NCBI RefSeq assembly: GCF_004352855.1
Contig: NZ_SJSC01000001.1
Span: 744,001 to 808,000, forward strand
Length of the DNA stretch: 64,000 nucleotides
Source: Marinomonas sp. KMM3893
GTDB taxonomy: Bacteria > Pseudomonadota > Gammaproteobacteria > Pseudomonadales > Marinomonadaceae
Direction: 5' to 3'
Made by a program: the position numbers and the translations under genes. How positions within the stretch are numbered: the stretch's first letter is position 1; every line of letters starts with the position of its first letter. The notes beneath the pieces are model-generated. The model had not been told where the DNA came from, did no database searches, and was given only the letters and a program-made list of their open reading frames with translations. This document shows, piece after piece, positions 35,757-43,886 of this stretch.

Positions 35757-36707
35757 ATGTTTTCAGCTCGATCATTTCGCCATGCAGCACTACTTACTGC
35801 CGGTCTAACCGCCGCAATGGGCGCGCTAGCAGCCGACCATATTGTTAGCACTAAATACGGTGATGTAAAAGTAGATAACAATGTAAAACGCGTTGTTACC
35901 TTATACGAAGGCGCGCTAGACATCAGTTACGCGTTGGGCGTTAACCCTGTTGGTGCCATCACTACGCGTGGCAGCGATACTGTCTCTACTTACCTAGGTG
36001 ACCGTACAAAAGGTCTTAAAATCGTTGGCACAACCCGTGAAACAAACCTTGAAGCGGTCGCTGCGCAACACCCAGATCTGATCCTAGCGTCTTCTCGCTT
36101 GTCGCCAGAGCAATATAAAATCCTATCAAAAATTGCACCAACGATAGTGCCAAAATCCAAACCTCATAGCTTCCCGTCGTGGGAAAGTGAAACTCGCCTG
36201 TTTGCCAAAGCGCTCAACAAGACAGCACAAGGCGAAGCTGTGATTGGTCGTATCCATGACCGTGAAGCCGACATTAAAAATGTCGTCGAAGTGAAAATTC
36301 CTAAAGAAAAACGCAACGTGTCATTAATTCGTTGGATGCCTCAAGGCGCCATGGTGATGTCGACTAAAATCTTCTCTACCGAAGTATTGGCGAACACTGG
36401 CTTCAATGTAAATGATGGTGGCATTGTGAAACAAGGCAGCCCTCATAGCAGCGCGCTAAGCTTAGAAAACCTATCTAGCATTGATAGCGAATGGGTGTTT
36501 CTTGCGACTATGAACCTAGAAGGTCAAAAGTCATTAGATGCCGCGAAAAAGTCCCCTGCTTTTGAACGCTTAAACGTGGTGAAAAAAGACCATGTAATCC
36601 CCGTTGATGGCCAAGTTTGGACCAGTGGTTCAGGCCCGATTGCCGCTAGCGTGATTCTAGACGACATTCAAAAAATGCTTGATACTAAGGTGTCTTACCC
36701 TGAATGA
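35757..36707 (+). CDS. Iron-complex ABC transporter substrate-binding protein (FecB/FhuD-like)
   Basis: About 316 aa from ATG 35757, chosen for the RBS AAAGGAG. Signal peptide ends near ALAAD. Class III periplasmic binding protein (BtuF/FecB fold): VKRVVTLYEGALDISYALGVNPVG, LEAVAAQHPDLILAS, and the C-terminal VWTSGSGPIAASVILDDI. It binds an iron-siderophore (or heme-related) complex in the periplasm and delivers it to the permeases that follow with ATGA overlaps. Confidence 0.88.
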   Translation: MFSARSFRHAALLTAGLTAAMGALAADHIVSTKYGDVKVDNNVKRVVTLYEGALDISYALGVNPVGAITTRGSDTVSTYLGDRTKGLKIVGTTRETNLEAVAAQHPDLILASSRLSPEQYKILSKIAPTIVPKSKPHSFPSWESETRLFAKALNKTAQGEAVIGRIHDREADIKNVVEVKIPKEKRNVSLIRWMPQGAMVMSTKIFSTEVLANTGFNVNDGGIVKQGSPHSSALSLENLSSIDSEWVFLATMNLEGQKSLDAAKKSPAFERLNVVKKDHVIPVDGQVWTSGSGPIAASVILDDIQKMLDTKVSYPE

Positions 36708-37723
36708 TCCCTTGGTTTAATCGAATACCCGCTCAACGCTCTTTGTTAAGCGCACTAGTGCCAGCCGTTTTTCTGCTGGCACTTTCGTGTTTCTTAAGCT
36801 TGCTCTATGGCGCAGGCTCAATCGGCCCATTTGAAGCGCTTCAAGTATTGTTTAATCAAGGCAGCTCCGAGGCCTATTTTGTGGTCACCGAGCTGCGGCT
36901 TCCACGTACCTTGGTGGGCTTATTTGTGGGTCTGTCCTTAGGTGTTGCCGGCGCGCTTATGCAAGCGGTAGCACGTAACCCTCTTGCCGAACCTGGCTTA
37001 CTGGGCGTGAGCGCAGGCAGTACGTTTGCGGTCGCCTTGGCACTCGTCATGGGCGCCAGTGCCGCGACCCTTACGGTCAGCATTGCTCAAATCGGTGCGC
37101 TCGTTGGCTGCTTTTGTGTGATTACCGCAGCGCGCATGCAAGGGCAAAATAGAGACCCTATTCGTTTGGTTTTAGCCGGTGCTGCGTTATCGAGCTTATT
37201 GGTTGCCCTGACTTCGCTGCTGCTACTTTATGATCAAAGAGCCGCCGATGAAATTCGCTTTTGGGTAACTGGCAGTGTGGCTGGCCGCGGGTTAGACCAA
37301 TTAACCGCCGTGCTGCCTTCGATGTTTATTGCCGTGATGGGCACAGTGTATGTAGCCCGCCCATTGTCCTCATTAGCGTTAGGTGAAAAAGTCGCCATTG
37401 GCCTTGGACATAACCCTGGTCGCATCCGTTTGATCGTTATCGTCTGCGTGGCGTTATTGGTTGGTGCTGCCGTGGCGGTGGCTGGGCCGGTTGCCTTTGT
37501 CGGCTTGGTGGTGCCGTTTGCCGCTCGTGCCTTAATCGGCCCCGATATTCGCCGCACTTTATGGCTTTGTTTGCCTATTGGCCCTATGGTGGTGATCAAC
37601 GCAGACACCTTATCGCGTCTCATCGCCCAACCTGCTGAAATGCCTCTAGGTGTTCTCACAGCCATTGTGGGCGCCCCAGTTCTATTGGCCATTGTCAGGG
37701 CTCGCCGCCTCCCAACATTATGA
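36704..37723 (+). CDS. Iron-complex ABC transporter permease (FecCD family, first)
   Basis: A 339-aa protein with about nine to ten transmembrane helices. FecCD signatures are LRLPRTLVGLFVGLSLGVAGALMQ, RNPLAEPGLLGVSAG and GPVAFVGLVVPFAAR. It overlaps the binding-protein gene and the next permease by ATGA on both sides, so translation is coupled. It forms the heterodimeric translocation channel with the next protein. Confidence 0.93.
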   Translation: MIPWFNRIPAQRSLLSALVPAVFLLALSCFLSLLYGAGSIGPFEALQVLFNQGSSEAYFVVTELRLPRTLVGLFVGLSLGVAGALMQAVARNPLAEPGLLGVSAGSTFAVALALVMGASAATLTVSIAQIGALVGCFCVITAARMQGQNRDPIRLVLAGAALSSLLVALTSLLLLYDQRAADEIRFWVTGSVAGRGLDQLTAVLPSMFIAVMGTVYVARPLSSLALGEKVAIGLGHNPGRIRLIVIVCVALLVGAAVAVAGPVAFVGLVVPFAARALIGPDIRRTLWLCLPIGPMVVINADTLSRLIAQPAEMPLGVLTAIVGAPVLLAIVRARRLPTL

Positions 37724-38799
37724 TAACTATGAAAACACACAAGGTAGAAGAAACGTCATCAGCCGCCTCGCTTGAGGGCCATTCTGCGCTGACCTTTGGC
37801 GCTCAAAATAGCCTGCTCATTGAACACAGAGCCGTTCGTCGAAACATTCTCTTATTGTTGATGCTCGCCGCCGTTAGCATTGCCTTTTTGGGCATGGGAA
37901 GCTTGATCATGTCACCATGGCATGTGCTGGAAGCGTTATTCGGTCAAGGCTCTGAATTGAATCAATTCATCATCAAAAGCCTTCGTATGGAGCGTTTATT
38001 GGCGGCTATTTTTACCGGTGCAGCTTTCAGCTTAGCGGGCTGTTTAATGCAAACTCTCGCCCGTAACCGATTGGCCACACCTGGTATTATTGGCATAGAC
38101 AACGCTGCCATGGCGTTTGCTGTGTCTTCTATTGTGAGCACTGGCGTTTCAATGGCCCCTTCAGGCATGGCGCTCGTCGGTGCGGCAACGGCCACTGCGT
38201 TAGCATTTGGTTTGTCTGGTGGCAGCGGTACCCGAGGCTATCGGTTTATCGTCGCCGGTATTGGCATTGGGGCGATTGCCGGCTCTATTACCCAGCTGAT
38301 GCTCAGCCAAGTCAATGTGGACACGGCCAATGCGGCCTACCCTTGGACTGTGGGTAGCCTTAACGCACGCGCTACCGATATGGTGTATTTGTTAGGGGCT
38401 GGACTGCTACTCAGTTTAATTGCTTGCCTTGCGCTGTCTCGGCGCTTTGCTCTATTGCCTTTTTCCGATCAAGTCATTACCGGACTTGGCGAACAAATCA
38501 AAAAGATCCGCGTGGCGGCATTGAGTATATCGGTATTACTCACAGGATTAGCCGTCGCCGTCGCTGGACCGGTTGGGCTGGTCGCTCTGGTTGGGCCGGA
38601 GTTGGCGCGCGCTATGTCTGGTTATCGAGGAATTCCGTTAATCGGCTCGGCCTTAGCAGGGGCCTTTATTATGGTACTGGCTGACTTAGTTGGCCGAACC
38701 TTATTGTCTCCGATTGAACTGCCGGTTGGCATTGTCACCTCTATTGTTGGCGCCCCTTATTTAATCTGGATACTTGTCCGTCGCTCTCCAAGGAACTAA
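37720..38799 (+). CDS. Iron-complex ABC transporter permease (FecCD family, second)
   Basis: A 359-aa second FecCD permease. It has a longer N-terminal tail (about 45 residues) before TM1. Signatures are LRMERLLAAIFTGAAFSLAGCLMQ, RNRLATPGIIGIDN and GPVGLVALVGPELAR. Starts in the ATGA overlap with the preceding permease; a second Met lies three codons later. Forms the channel with it. Confidence 0.93.
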   Translation: MITMKTHKVEETSSAASLEGHSALTFGAQNSLLIEHRAVRRNILLLLMLAAVSIAFLGMGSLIMSPWHVLEALFGQGSELNQFIIKSLRMERLLAAIFTGAAFSLAGCLMQTLARNRLATPGIIGIDNAAMAFAVSSIVSTGVSMAPSGMALVGAATATALAFGLSGGSGTRGYRFIVAGIGIGAIAGSITQLMLSQVNVDTANAAYPWTVGSLNARATDMVYLLGAGLLLSLIACLALSRRFALLPFSDQVITGLGEQIKKIRVAALSISVLLTGLAVAVAGPVGLVALVGPELARAMSGYRGIPLIGSALAGAFIMVLADLVGRTLLSPIELPVGIVTSIVGAPYLIWILVRRSPRN

Positions 38800-38801
38800 T
38801 C

Positions 38802-39644
38802 ATGGCTTCTACTATGCCCCATAACCACAAGCTGGCACTGCAGCAGAGTGATTCCACAAACACCACGCTAAGCGCAAATGACCTGACCCTTAAGCATGGT
38901 AAAACCCATATTATTGATCACCTAGATGTGACCTTACCCGCCGGTAAGGTGACCGCTATTGTGGGCCCCAATGGCTGCGGTAAATCAACACTACTTAATG
39001 GGTTATCTCGTGTGCACATGCCAAGCGGCGGAGAAGTATTGCTCAACAACAGTAATATCCATCGAGTGCCTTCTAAAGTCGTCGCTCGATATTTAGCCCT
39101 GTTACCGCAAGACACCTCAGCACCCGACGGCATCAGTGTGTCTGAACTTATCCGTTTTGGTCGTCACCCTCATCAAAGCATGATGAAACAGTGGGCGATG
39201 GATGACAAACAAGCCATTGACTATGCATTAGATGCCGCTGATCTGCATGATTTAAAAGACCGACAGCTAGACACCTTGTCAGGTGGACAAAGACAACGCG
39301 CTTGGATCGCCATGTCCATCGCCCAAGAAACACCTTTGTTGCTATTAGACGAGCCCACATCAGCACTCGATTTAGGCCATCAAATTGAAGTGTTTGAATT
39401 AATCAGACATTTATCTCAAGAGGGTAAAACCATTGCGATGGTGGTTCATGATCTGCCCAGCGCTTGCCGCTATGCTGACCATATCATTGCCATGAAAGAC
39501 GGCAAAATCATCACGCAAGGCCCACCTAAAGAGGTAATGACCCAAGCATTAGTACGCGAGCTTTATGGTATTGAGTGTGATCTGATTGAAGACCCAATGA
39601 CAGGCAGCCCTATTTTGATCAATATAAAGCGAGTGAAAGGTTAA
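38802..39644 (+). CDS. Iron-complex ABC transporter ATP-binding protein (FecE/FhuC-like)
   Basis: A 280-aa ATPase. Walker A is GPNGCGKST (residues 55-63), signature LSGGQRQRAW, Walker B LLLLDEPTSALD, switch His in VVHDLPSA. An unusual N-terminal extension of about 22 residues precedes the domain. It starts 3 bp after the permease stop with RBS AAGGA and energises the transporter. Its stop is 18 bp from the stop of the convergent heme-oxygenase-like gene. Confidence 0.94.
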   Translation: MASTMPHNHKLALQQSDSTNTTLSANDLTLKHGKTHIIDHLDVTLPAGKVTAIVGPNGCGKSTLLNGLSRVHMPSGGEVLLNNSNIHRVPSKVVARYLALLPQDTSAPDGISVSELIRFGRHPHQSMMKQWAMDDKQAIDYALDAADLHDLKDRQLDTLSGGQRQRAWIAMSIAQETPLLLLDEPTSALDLGHQIEVFELIRHLSQEGKTIAMVVHDLPSACRYADHIIAMKDGKIITQGPPKEVMTQALVRELYGIECDLIEDPMTGSPILINIKRVKG

Positions 39645-39662
39645 CCGTCACTCGCTACTGGC

Positions 39663-39965
39663 CTAAACAACGATATCAAAACCTTCGAACTTAGGCGGAC
39701 CAAGGTATACCCCTTTTGATGAGCCGGCGTTTGCGTGGGCTTTTTTGAACGCTTCAGACTGGGTCCAATCGCGGAACGCCTGCTCGCTTTCCCACACGGT
39801 ATGAGACGCAAACAAGGTGCATTCTTCATCCGTTTGCCCTTGTAATAAATGGAATTCTTTAAACCCTGGCACGGCTTTTAAATGCGTGTCTCGGTTACGC
39901 CAAATGTCGGTAAATTCTTCTTCGCGCCCAAGCGCAATACGAAAACGATTCATCGCAATGTACAT
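39663..39965 (-). CDS. Antibiotic-biosynthesis-monooxygenase-fold protein, IsdG/HmoA-type heme-degrading enzyme candidate
   Basis: A 100-aa dimeric alpha-beta barrel (ABM) protein. Asn6 (MYIAMNRF), Trp67 (FRDWTQS) and His77 (FKKAHANA) fall at the same positions as the catalytic Asn/Trp/His triad of IsdG and IsdI, and VWESEQAFRDW closely follows the IsdI pattern. These enzymes open heme to release iron. It lies tail-to-tail with the iron ABC transporter, supporting a role in iron or heme use. An RBS (AGGAGACAGT) precedes ATG 39965. A non-heme ABM role cannot be excluded. Confidence 0.8.
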   Translation of the reverse strand: MYIAMNRFRIALGREEEFTDIWRNRDTHLKAVPGFKEFHLLQGQTDEECTLFASHTVWESEQAFRDWTQSEAFKKAHANAGSSKGVYLGPPKFEGFDIVV

Positions 39966-40216
39966 ACTGTCTCCTAAAAATCATGGGGATACTATGCACT
40001 ACCAATAGCAATTTTCTCGCGCAGAGTAAAACCCGTTCATGGCTATCGAATGTCATCTATCGATACTTTACCTTTTGCTGACACGCTGGATTTTGTTTGC
40101 TAGAAGGCACTTTTTGTCAGACGTTTTTGAAAAGTGTAAATGTCCGCTTTTGACTTCCTAAAGGCCGTTATTTTTGTTTTTATGGCAAGCACAATATTGC
40201 AAAAGGACTTCAAAGA

Positions 40217-41977
40217 ATGATCAAACCTTTACCTTGGCGCGCTCTACTCACGGCCGCACCTCTTTGCCTAGCCAGCAGCCTCAGTTTTGCAGCAGGCCAA
40301 GCCGCCGATACGGTAGCGCCTGAAGCTGCAAGCACGTTGCAAACGCAAAAACTCGCCCATGCACAACATTTTATGATTGCCACAGCCAACCCAGTGGCGA
40401 GTAAAATCGGTTATGAGATACTCAAAGCCGGAGGCTCTGCAGCCGATGCTTACGTTGCTGTACAAATGGCGTTAGGCCTTGTCGAACCGCAATCATCTGG
40501 TTTAGGTGGCGGGGCTTTTGCCGTGTATTACGATGCGAGTCAGAAAAAGCTCACCACCTTCGATGCCCGTGAAACCGCCCCATTAGAAGCCACCCCTGCA
40601 TTGTTTCAAGATAAGAACGGCAAGCCGCTTAAGTTCTACGATGCGGTTGTCGGCGGGCGCTCAGTCGGCACCCCAGGCACGGTAAAATTATTAGGCGAGT
40701 TGCATGAGCGCTATGGCAAGCTGCCATGGAAAGATTTATTAGAGCCTGCGGCCACACTCGCACAAGATGGCTTTATCGTGTCGCCTCGGTTGGCGGGCGC
40801 ATTGGCCGACAGCAAACAAAGTTTGGCTCGCTACCCGCAAACAAAAGCCTACTTTTTCAATCCAGATGGCACCACCAAGCAAGCGGGACAGCGTCTTAAA
40901 AACACCCCTTATGCTGAAACCCTGTTAATGCTCGCCACCTATGGAGCCGACTCTTTTTACACCGGTCGAATTGGCAAAGACATCGTATCAAAAGTCCGCA
41001 GCGTGCCAGATAATCCAGGTGTTTTGTCTGAAAAAGACATCGCCAGTTACACCGTAAAAGAGCGCACGCCTGTGTGCTTACCCTACCAAGGTTACGATGT
41101 CTGCGGCATGGGACCACCAAGTTCTGGCGCCCTGACCGTGGGTCAAATTCTCGGCATTACCAATCAGTTTGACCTCGCTTCTATGGGGCCAAATTCCCCC
41201 AAAGCGTGGCAAATCATTGGCGACGCCTCTCGTCTTGCTTTTGCGGACAGGGGGCGCTACATCGCCGACACAGATTACGTCCCTATGCCTGAAGGTCTGC
41301 TTGATGCGGATTATTTAAAAGCGCGAGCAAAACTGATTACTCCTGGTAAAGCACTGAAAACAGTCGCGCCTGGAGAACCAGCATGGCGCCACCCTATTGC
41401 GCTAGCCGATGATCAGGCCATTGAATTCCCTAACACCAGCCATGTCTCTATCGTCGATAAAGATGGCAATGCCATTTCAGTCACGACGACCATTGAGCAT
41501 GGATTTGGGTCTACTTTGATGAGCCACGGCTTTTTGCTTAATAATGAGCTGACCGATTTCTCTTTCAAGTCTTACCAAGATGGTCACCCTATTGCGAACC
41601 GCGTCGAGCCTGGGAAACGTCCACGCTCTTCCATGTCGCCGACTATCGTCATGAAAGACGACAAGCCTTACCTTGTGGTTGGTTCACCAGGCGGTTCACA
41701 GATCATTGGCTATGTGGCCAAAACCTTAATCGCCAATCTGCAATGGGGAATGGACATTCAACAGGCTATTTCTTTGCCCAACAGCTTAAATCGCTTTGGT
41801 ACTTTTGAACTAGAAAAAGGCACAGCGGCCACTAAGCTCGCAAAACCACTCGAAGCAATGGGCTATAAAGTGGCGATAAAAGACATGAACTCTGGGGTTC
41901 AAGGGATCGAAATTCGCAACGGTCAACTCACCGGCGGTGCTGATCCACGACGTGAAGGGCTGGTGCTAGGGGACTAA
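40217..41977 (+). CDS. ggt: Gamma-glutamyltransferase (glutathione hydrolase)
   Basis: A 586-aa Ntn-hydrolase with signal peptide (cleavage near SFAAG). The proenzyme is predicted to self-cleave before Thr407 (PNTSHVSIVDKDGN) into large and small subunits. Glutamate-binding features are FDARETAP, the Arg in that segment, SSMSPTIVMKD and GSPGGSQII. It cleaves gamma-glutamyl bonds of glutathione in the periplasm for amino-acid and sulfur recovery. It stands alone, with its own RBS (AAAGGAC) and terminator. Confidence 0.95.
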   Translation: MIKPLPWRALLTAAPLCLASSLSFAAGQAADTVAPEAASTLQTQKLAHAQHFMIATANPVASKIGYEILKAGGSAADAYVAVQMALGLVEPQSSGLGGGAFAVYYDASQKKLTTFDARETAPLEATPALFQDKNGKPLKFYDAVVGGRSVGTPGTVKLLGELHERYGKLPWKDLLEPAATLAQDGFIVSPRLAGALADSKQSLARYPQTKAYFFNPDGTTKQAGQRLKNTPYAETLLMLATYGADSFYTGRIGKDIVSKVRSVPDNPGVLSEKDIASYTVKERTPVCLPYQGYDVCGMGPPSSGALTVGQILGITNQFDLASMGPNSPKAWQIIGDASRLAFADRGRYIADTDYVPMPEGLLDADYLKARAKLITPGKALKTVAPGEPAWRHPIALADDQAIEFPNTSHVSIVDKDGNAISVTTTIEHGFGSTLMSHGFLLNNELTDFSFKSYQDGHPIANRVEPGKRPRSSMSPTIVMKDDKPYLVVGSPGGSQIIGYVAKTLIANLQWGMDIQQAISLPNSLNRFGTFELEKGTAATKLAKPLEAMGYKVAIKDMNSGVQGIEIRNGQLTGGADPRREGLVLGD

Positions 41978-42028
41978 ATACTAAGGTCTAGAAAGCCCCT
42001 CTTTTTATCAACAAAGCGTCCCCCTCAA

Positions 42029-42065
42029 AATGCCCTTGTTAATAAACCAACAAGGGCATTTTTTA
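42029..42065 (+). terminator. Rho-independent terminator of ggt
   Basis: AATGCCCTTGTT pairs perfectly with AACAAGGGCATT, followed by TTTTT. Confidence 0.95.
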
Positions 42066-42209
42066 TGACTTTCTGGCGCTTCACGCTCGTGCAGCGTAGC
42101 TCATCTAATCTCATCTCATCGCCTCACCTTATCGTCTCATTAGAAACGCAAATCCACTCTCTTCTTCATGCTGCTTATTCGTGATATCGCTCTCCTTTGC
42201 ATTAATGAT

Positions 42210-42221
42210 ATGTTATAACAT
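42210..42221. promoter_or_regulatory. Zur-like operator upstream of folE2
   Basis: A perfect palindrome, ATGTTATAACAT, in an AT-rich context 54 bp before folE2. It shares the GTTATA/TATAAC arms of the gammaproteobacterial Zur box but lacks the usual central spacer. FolE2 genes are typically Zur-repressed, which supports the assignment (inference). Confidence 0.55.
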
Positions 42222-42274
42222 TATTTTAAAAGCATTCACCATCATCCACAAAGACAATCCAAGGAAAACACACC

Positions 42275-43180
42275 ATGAATGAAACATTGCCTGATGTTTC
42301 CATTAGTGAACTAGTCGCGCACCAGCACCCCATAGAATGGGTTGGTATGGAAGGCATTGAGTTGCCCATCGTTATCGCTGAAGGCGATTACAAAAAAGAG
42401 CTTCATGGGCAAGCGGACTTACAAGTGAACCTGCCAGCGGCTCATATAAAAGGCATTCACATGTCACGCCTATACAGATTACTAGAGACACTGAGTAAAG
42501 GGACTGCGCTCTCCCCTGCTCGCATTAACGCCTTATTGAAAAGCATGATAGACACTCACCAAGACTGTCATACTGACAGCGCTCGACTGCGACTTCAGTT
42601 CAACTTATTGGTTTATCGCCCAGCTCTAATCACAGAAAATATCGGCGGCTGGAAATCATATCCTGTCAGTATTAGCGCTCATATGATCAATCAAGAGTGT
42701 CGAATTCACACCACTGTGGGCGTGGAATATTCCTCAACATGCCCTTGTTCTGCCGCTCTGTCACGGCAATTAATAGAACAAGGTTTCTTAGCCGAATTCT
42801 CTGATAACGCACAAATTTCACCAGAAAAGGTCGCCCTATGGCTAAGTGACAACGCCACCTTAGCCACACCTCACAGCCAACGCAGTGAAGCAGAAGTCTG
42901 TGTTGAAGCGGCTGAGAATAGCGCTGATTTTTCTCTTCTAGCACTGATTAATAATGTAGAAAAAACCTTGCAGACCCCATTACAAACCGCGGTAAAACGA
43001 GCCGATGAGCAAGCCTTTGCGGCCCTTAATGGCCAAAACCTGATGTTTGTTGAAGACGCGGTACGGCGTATTCGACATGCACTTCATGGCACCTTCATTA
43101 ACCCCAAAGCTCATGTTCGGCATTTAGAAAGTCTGCATCCTCATAATGCGGTCGCTTGGTCTCATCCAATGGAAATATAA
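42275..43180 (+). CDS. folE2: GTP cyclohydrolase FolE2 (type IB)
   Basis: A 301-aa T-fold enzyme. The conserved active-site Cys lies in VEYSSTCPCSAALSRQ (residue about 155), and the family segments KGIHMSRLYRLL near residue 63 and FVEDAVRRIRHAL near residue 255 are present. It makes 7,8-dihydroneopterin triphosphate for folate and queuosine synthesis. Unlike FolE it does not strictly need zinc, so it substitutes when zinc is scarce; the upstream Zur-like palindrome fits. RBS AAGGAAAA. Confidence 0.95.
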   Translation: MNETLPDVSISELVAHQHPIEWVGMEGIELPIVIAEGDYKKELHGQADLQVNLPAAHIKGIHMSRLYRLLETLSKGTALSPARINALLKSMIDTHQDCHTDSARLRLQFNLLVYRPALITENIGGWKSYPVSISAHMINQECRIHTTVGVEYSSTCPCSAALSRQLIEQGFLAEFSDNAQISPEKVALWLSDNATLATPHSQRSEAEVCVEAAENSADFSLLALINNVEKTLQTPLQTAVKRADEQAFAALNGQNLMFVEDAVRRIRHALHGTFINPKAHVRHLESLHPHNAVAWSHPMEI

Positions 43181-43190
43181 GCCTCCACAC

Positions 43191-43295
43191 GTCGACAAAT
43201 ATTGACGCTGCGCCTGTGTTTTAAACAAATAGACGCCTTATAATCCGAAAAAACACACTGACAGCGCTACACGCTACTCCTGTGTATTTGTCGAC
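43191..43295. repeat. Long-spaced inverted repeat GTCGACAAATA / TATTTGTCGAC
   Basis: An 11-bp perfect inverted repeat at 43191-43201 and 43285-43295, 83 bp apart. A consensus -10 hexamer TATAAT (43239-43244) lies between the arms with only a weak -35. The arms contain TTGTCGAC, partly like the prp operator. It could be an operator pair acting on a promoter inside the loop. Confidence 0.5.
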
Positions 43296-43540
43296 TTGCC
43301 TCTCTCCATTAATTCGTTAACCTTATCAACTAACCTCTTTTTTTGCATTTGATGCAACAATCAAGAATATGCGATTGTACTCGCCGGCGAACAAGCCTAA
43401 AGACAATGCAACTGGTCGCAAGATACAACGCCGATCCAGTTATGTCGTCATCACACTCTCCAACAGCGCTTTTTTGGTCTTACCTTAACCAAAATACAAT
43501 AATGCCTGTTGCAGGTTGTTGCTTTAATTAGGATGTATTC
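43296..43540. ncRNA. Candidate long leader or small-RNA region without a clear gene
   Basis: About 245 bp between the TATAAT-bearing inverted repeat and the small ORF. A 62-codon frame (43343-43531) has no convincing RBS and unusual composition, so I do not call it. No riboswitch consensus I know was recognised. The promoter-like element upstream and the terminator at 43701 suggest a transcribed unit. Confidence 0.3.
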
Positions 43541-43654
43541 ATGGCTGTCTTCAGCGCTCTAAACCAACCTTTATCCATTACGCTTTCTACTCACTCAGTC
43601 GTATCTGCATGGCTGGGTCTTGTCGTTCCCCCCGCTCGACAATCAAGGTGCTAG
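43541..43654 (+). CDS. Small ORF, 37 aa, possible leader peptide
   Basis: ATG 43541 is preceded by TTAGGAT at good spacing. The peptide begins MAVFSALNQPLSITLS and ends VVPPARQSRC, with a Pro-Pro-Ala-Arg stretch near the stop. A terminator hairpin follows 47 nt after the stop, and an MFS transporter gene begins about 160 bp beyond it. Such an order resembles an attenuation leader or an independent small-protein mRNA. Family not recognised; it could be spurious. Confidence 0.4.
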   Translation: MAVFSALNQPLSITLSTHSVVSAWLGLVVPPARQSRC

Positions 43655-43700
43655 AACTCCTCGGTGATGGGCATGACAGAACACCGTCCTAACTATTTTT

Positions 43701-43727
43701 AGCCACTTATTGAGTGGCTTATTTTAT
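43701..43727 (+). terminator. Rho-independent terminator after the small ORF
   Basis: AGCCACT (43701-43707) pairs with AGTGGCT (43713-43719) around TATTG, followed by TATTTTATTT. Downstream, 43806-43850 contains two tandem copies of AACAAAGAGAGATTAAA. Confidence 0.75.
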
Positions 43728-43886
43728 TTCACTCTTTTTAAAGGAAAGCCTCACTTTCTGATTCTCTTTGCCATACATCTATAAAACGTCATTTAAAATA
43801 AAAGCGATAAAAACAAAGAGAGATTAAAAACAAAGAGAGATTAAAAACATAAAACAACACAAAACTTTGAGATAAGGCAATGAAAA

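Noticed and set aside
37234..37740. 168-codon minus-strand frame over the iron permease genes
   Set aside because: Antisense to a FecCD permease with full signatures; biased composition, no RBS.
43343..43531. 62-codon frame upstream of the 37-aa ORF
   Set aside because: No convincing RBS, unusual Cys/Arg-rich composition; kept only as part of the unexplained region.
43541..43727. Known riboswitch classes (TPP, cobalamin, GEMM, SAM, guanidine) in the folE2-MFS gap
   Set aside because: None of the conserved core strings of these classes could be recognised.
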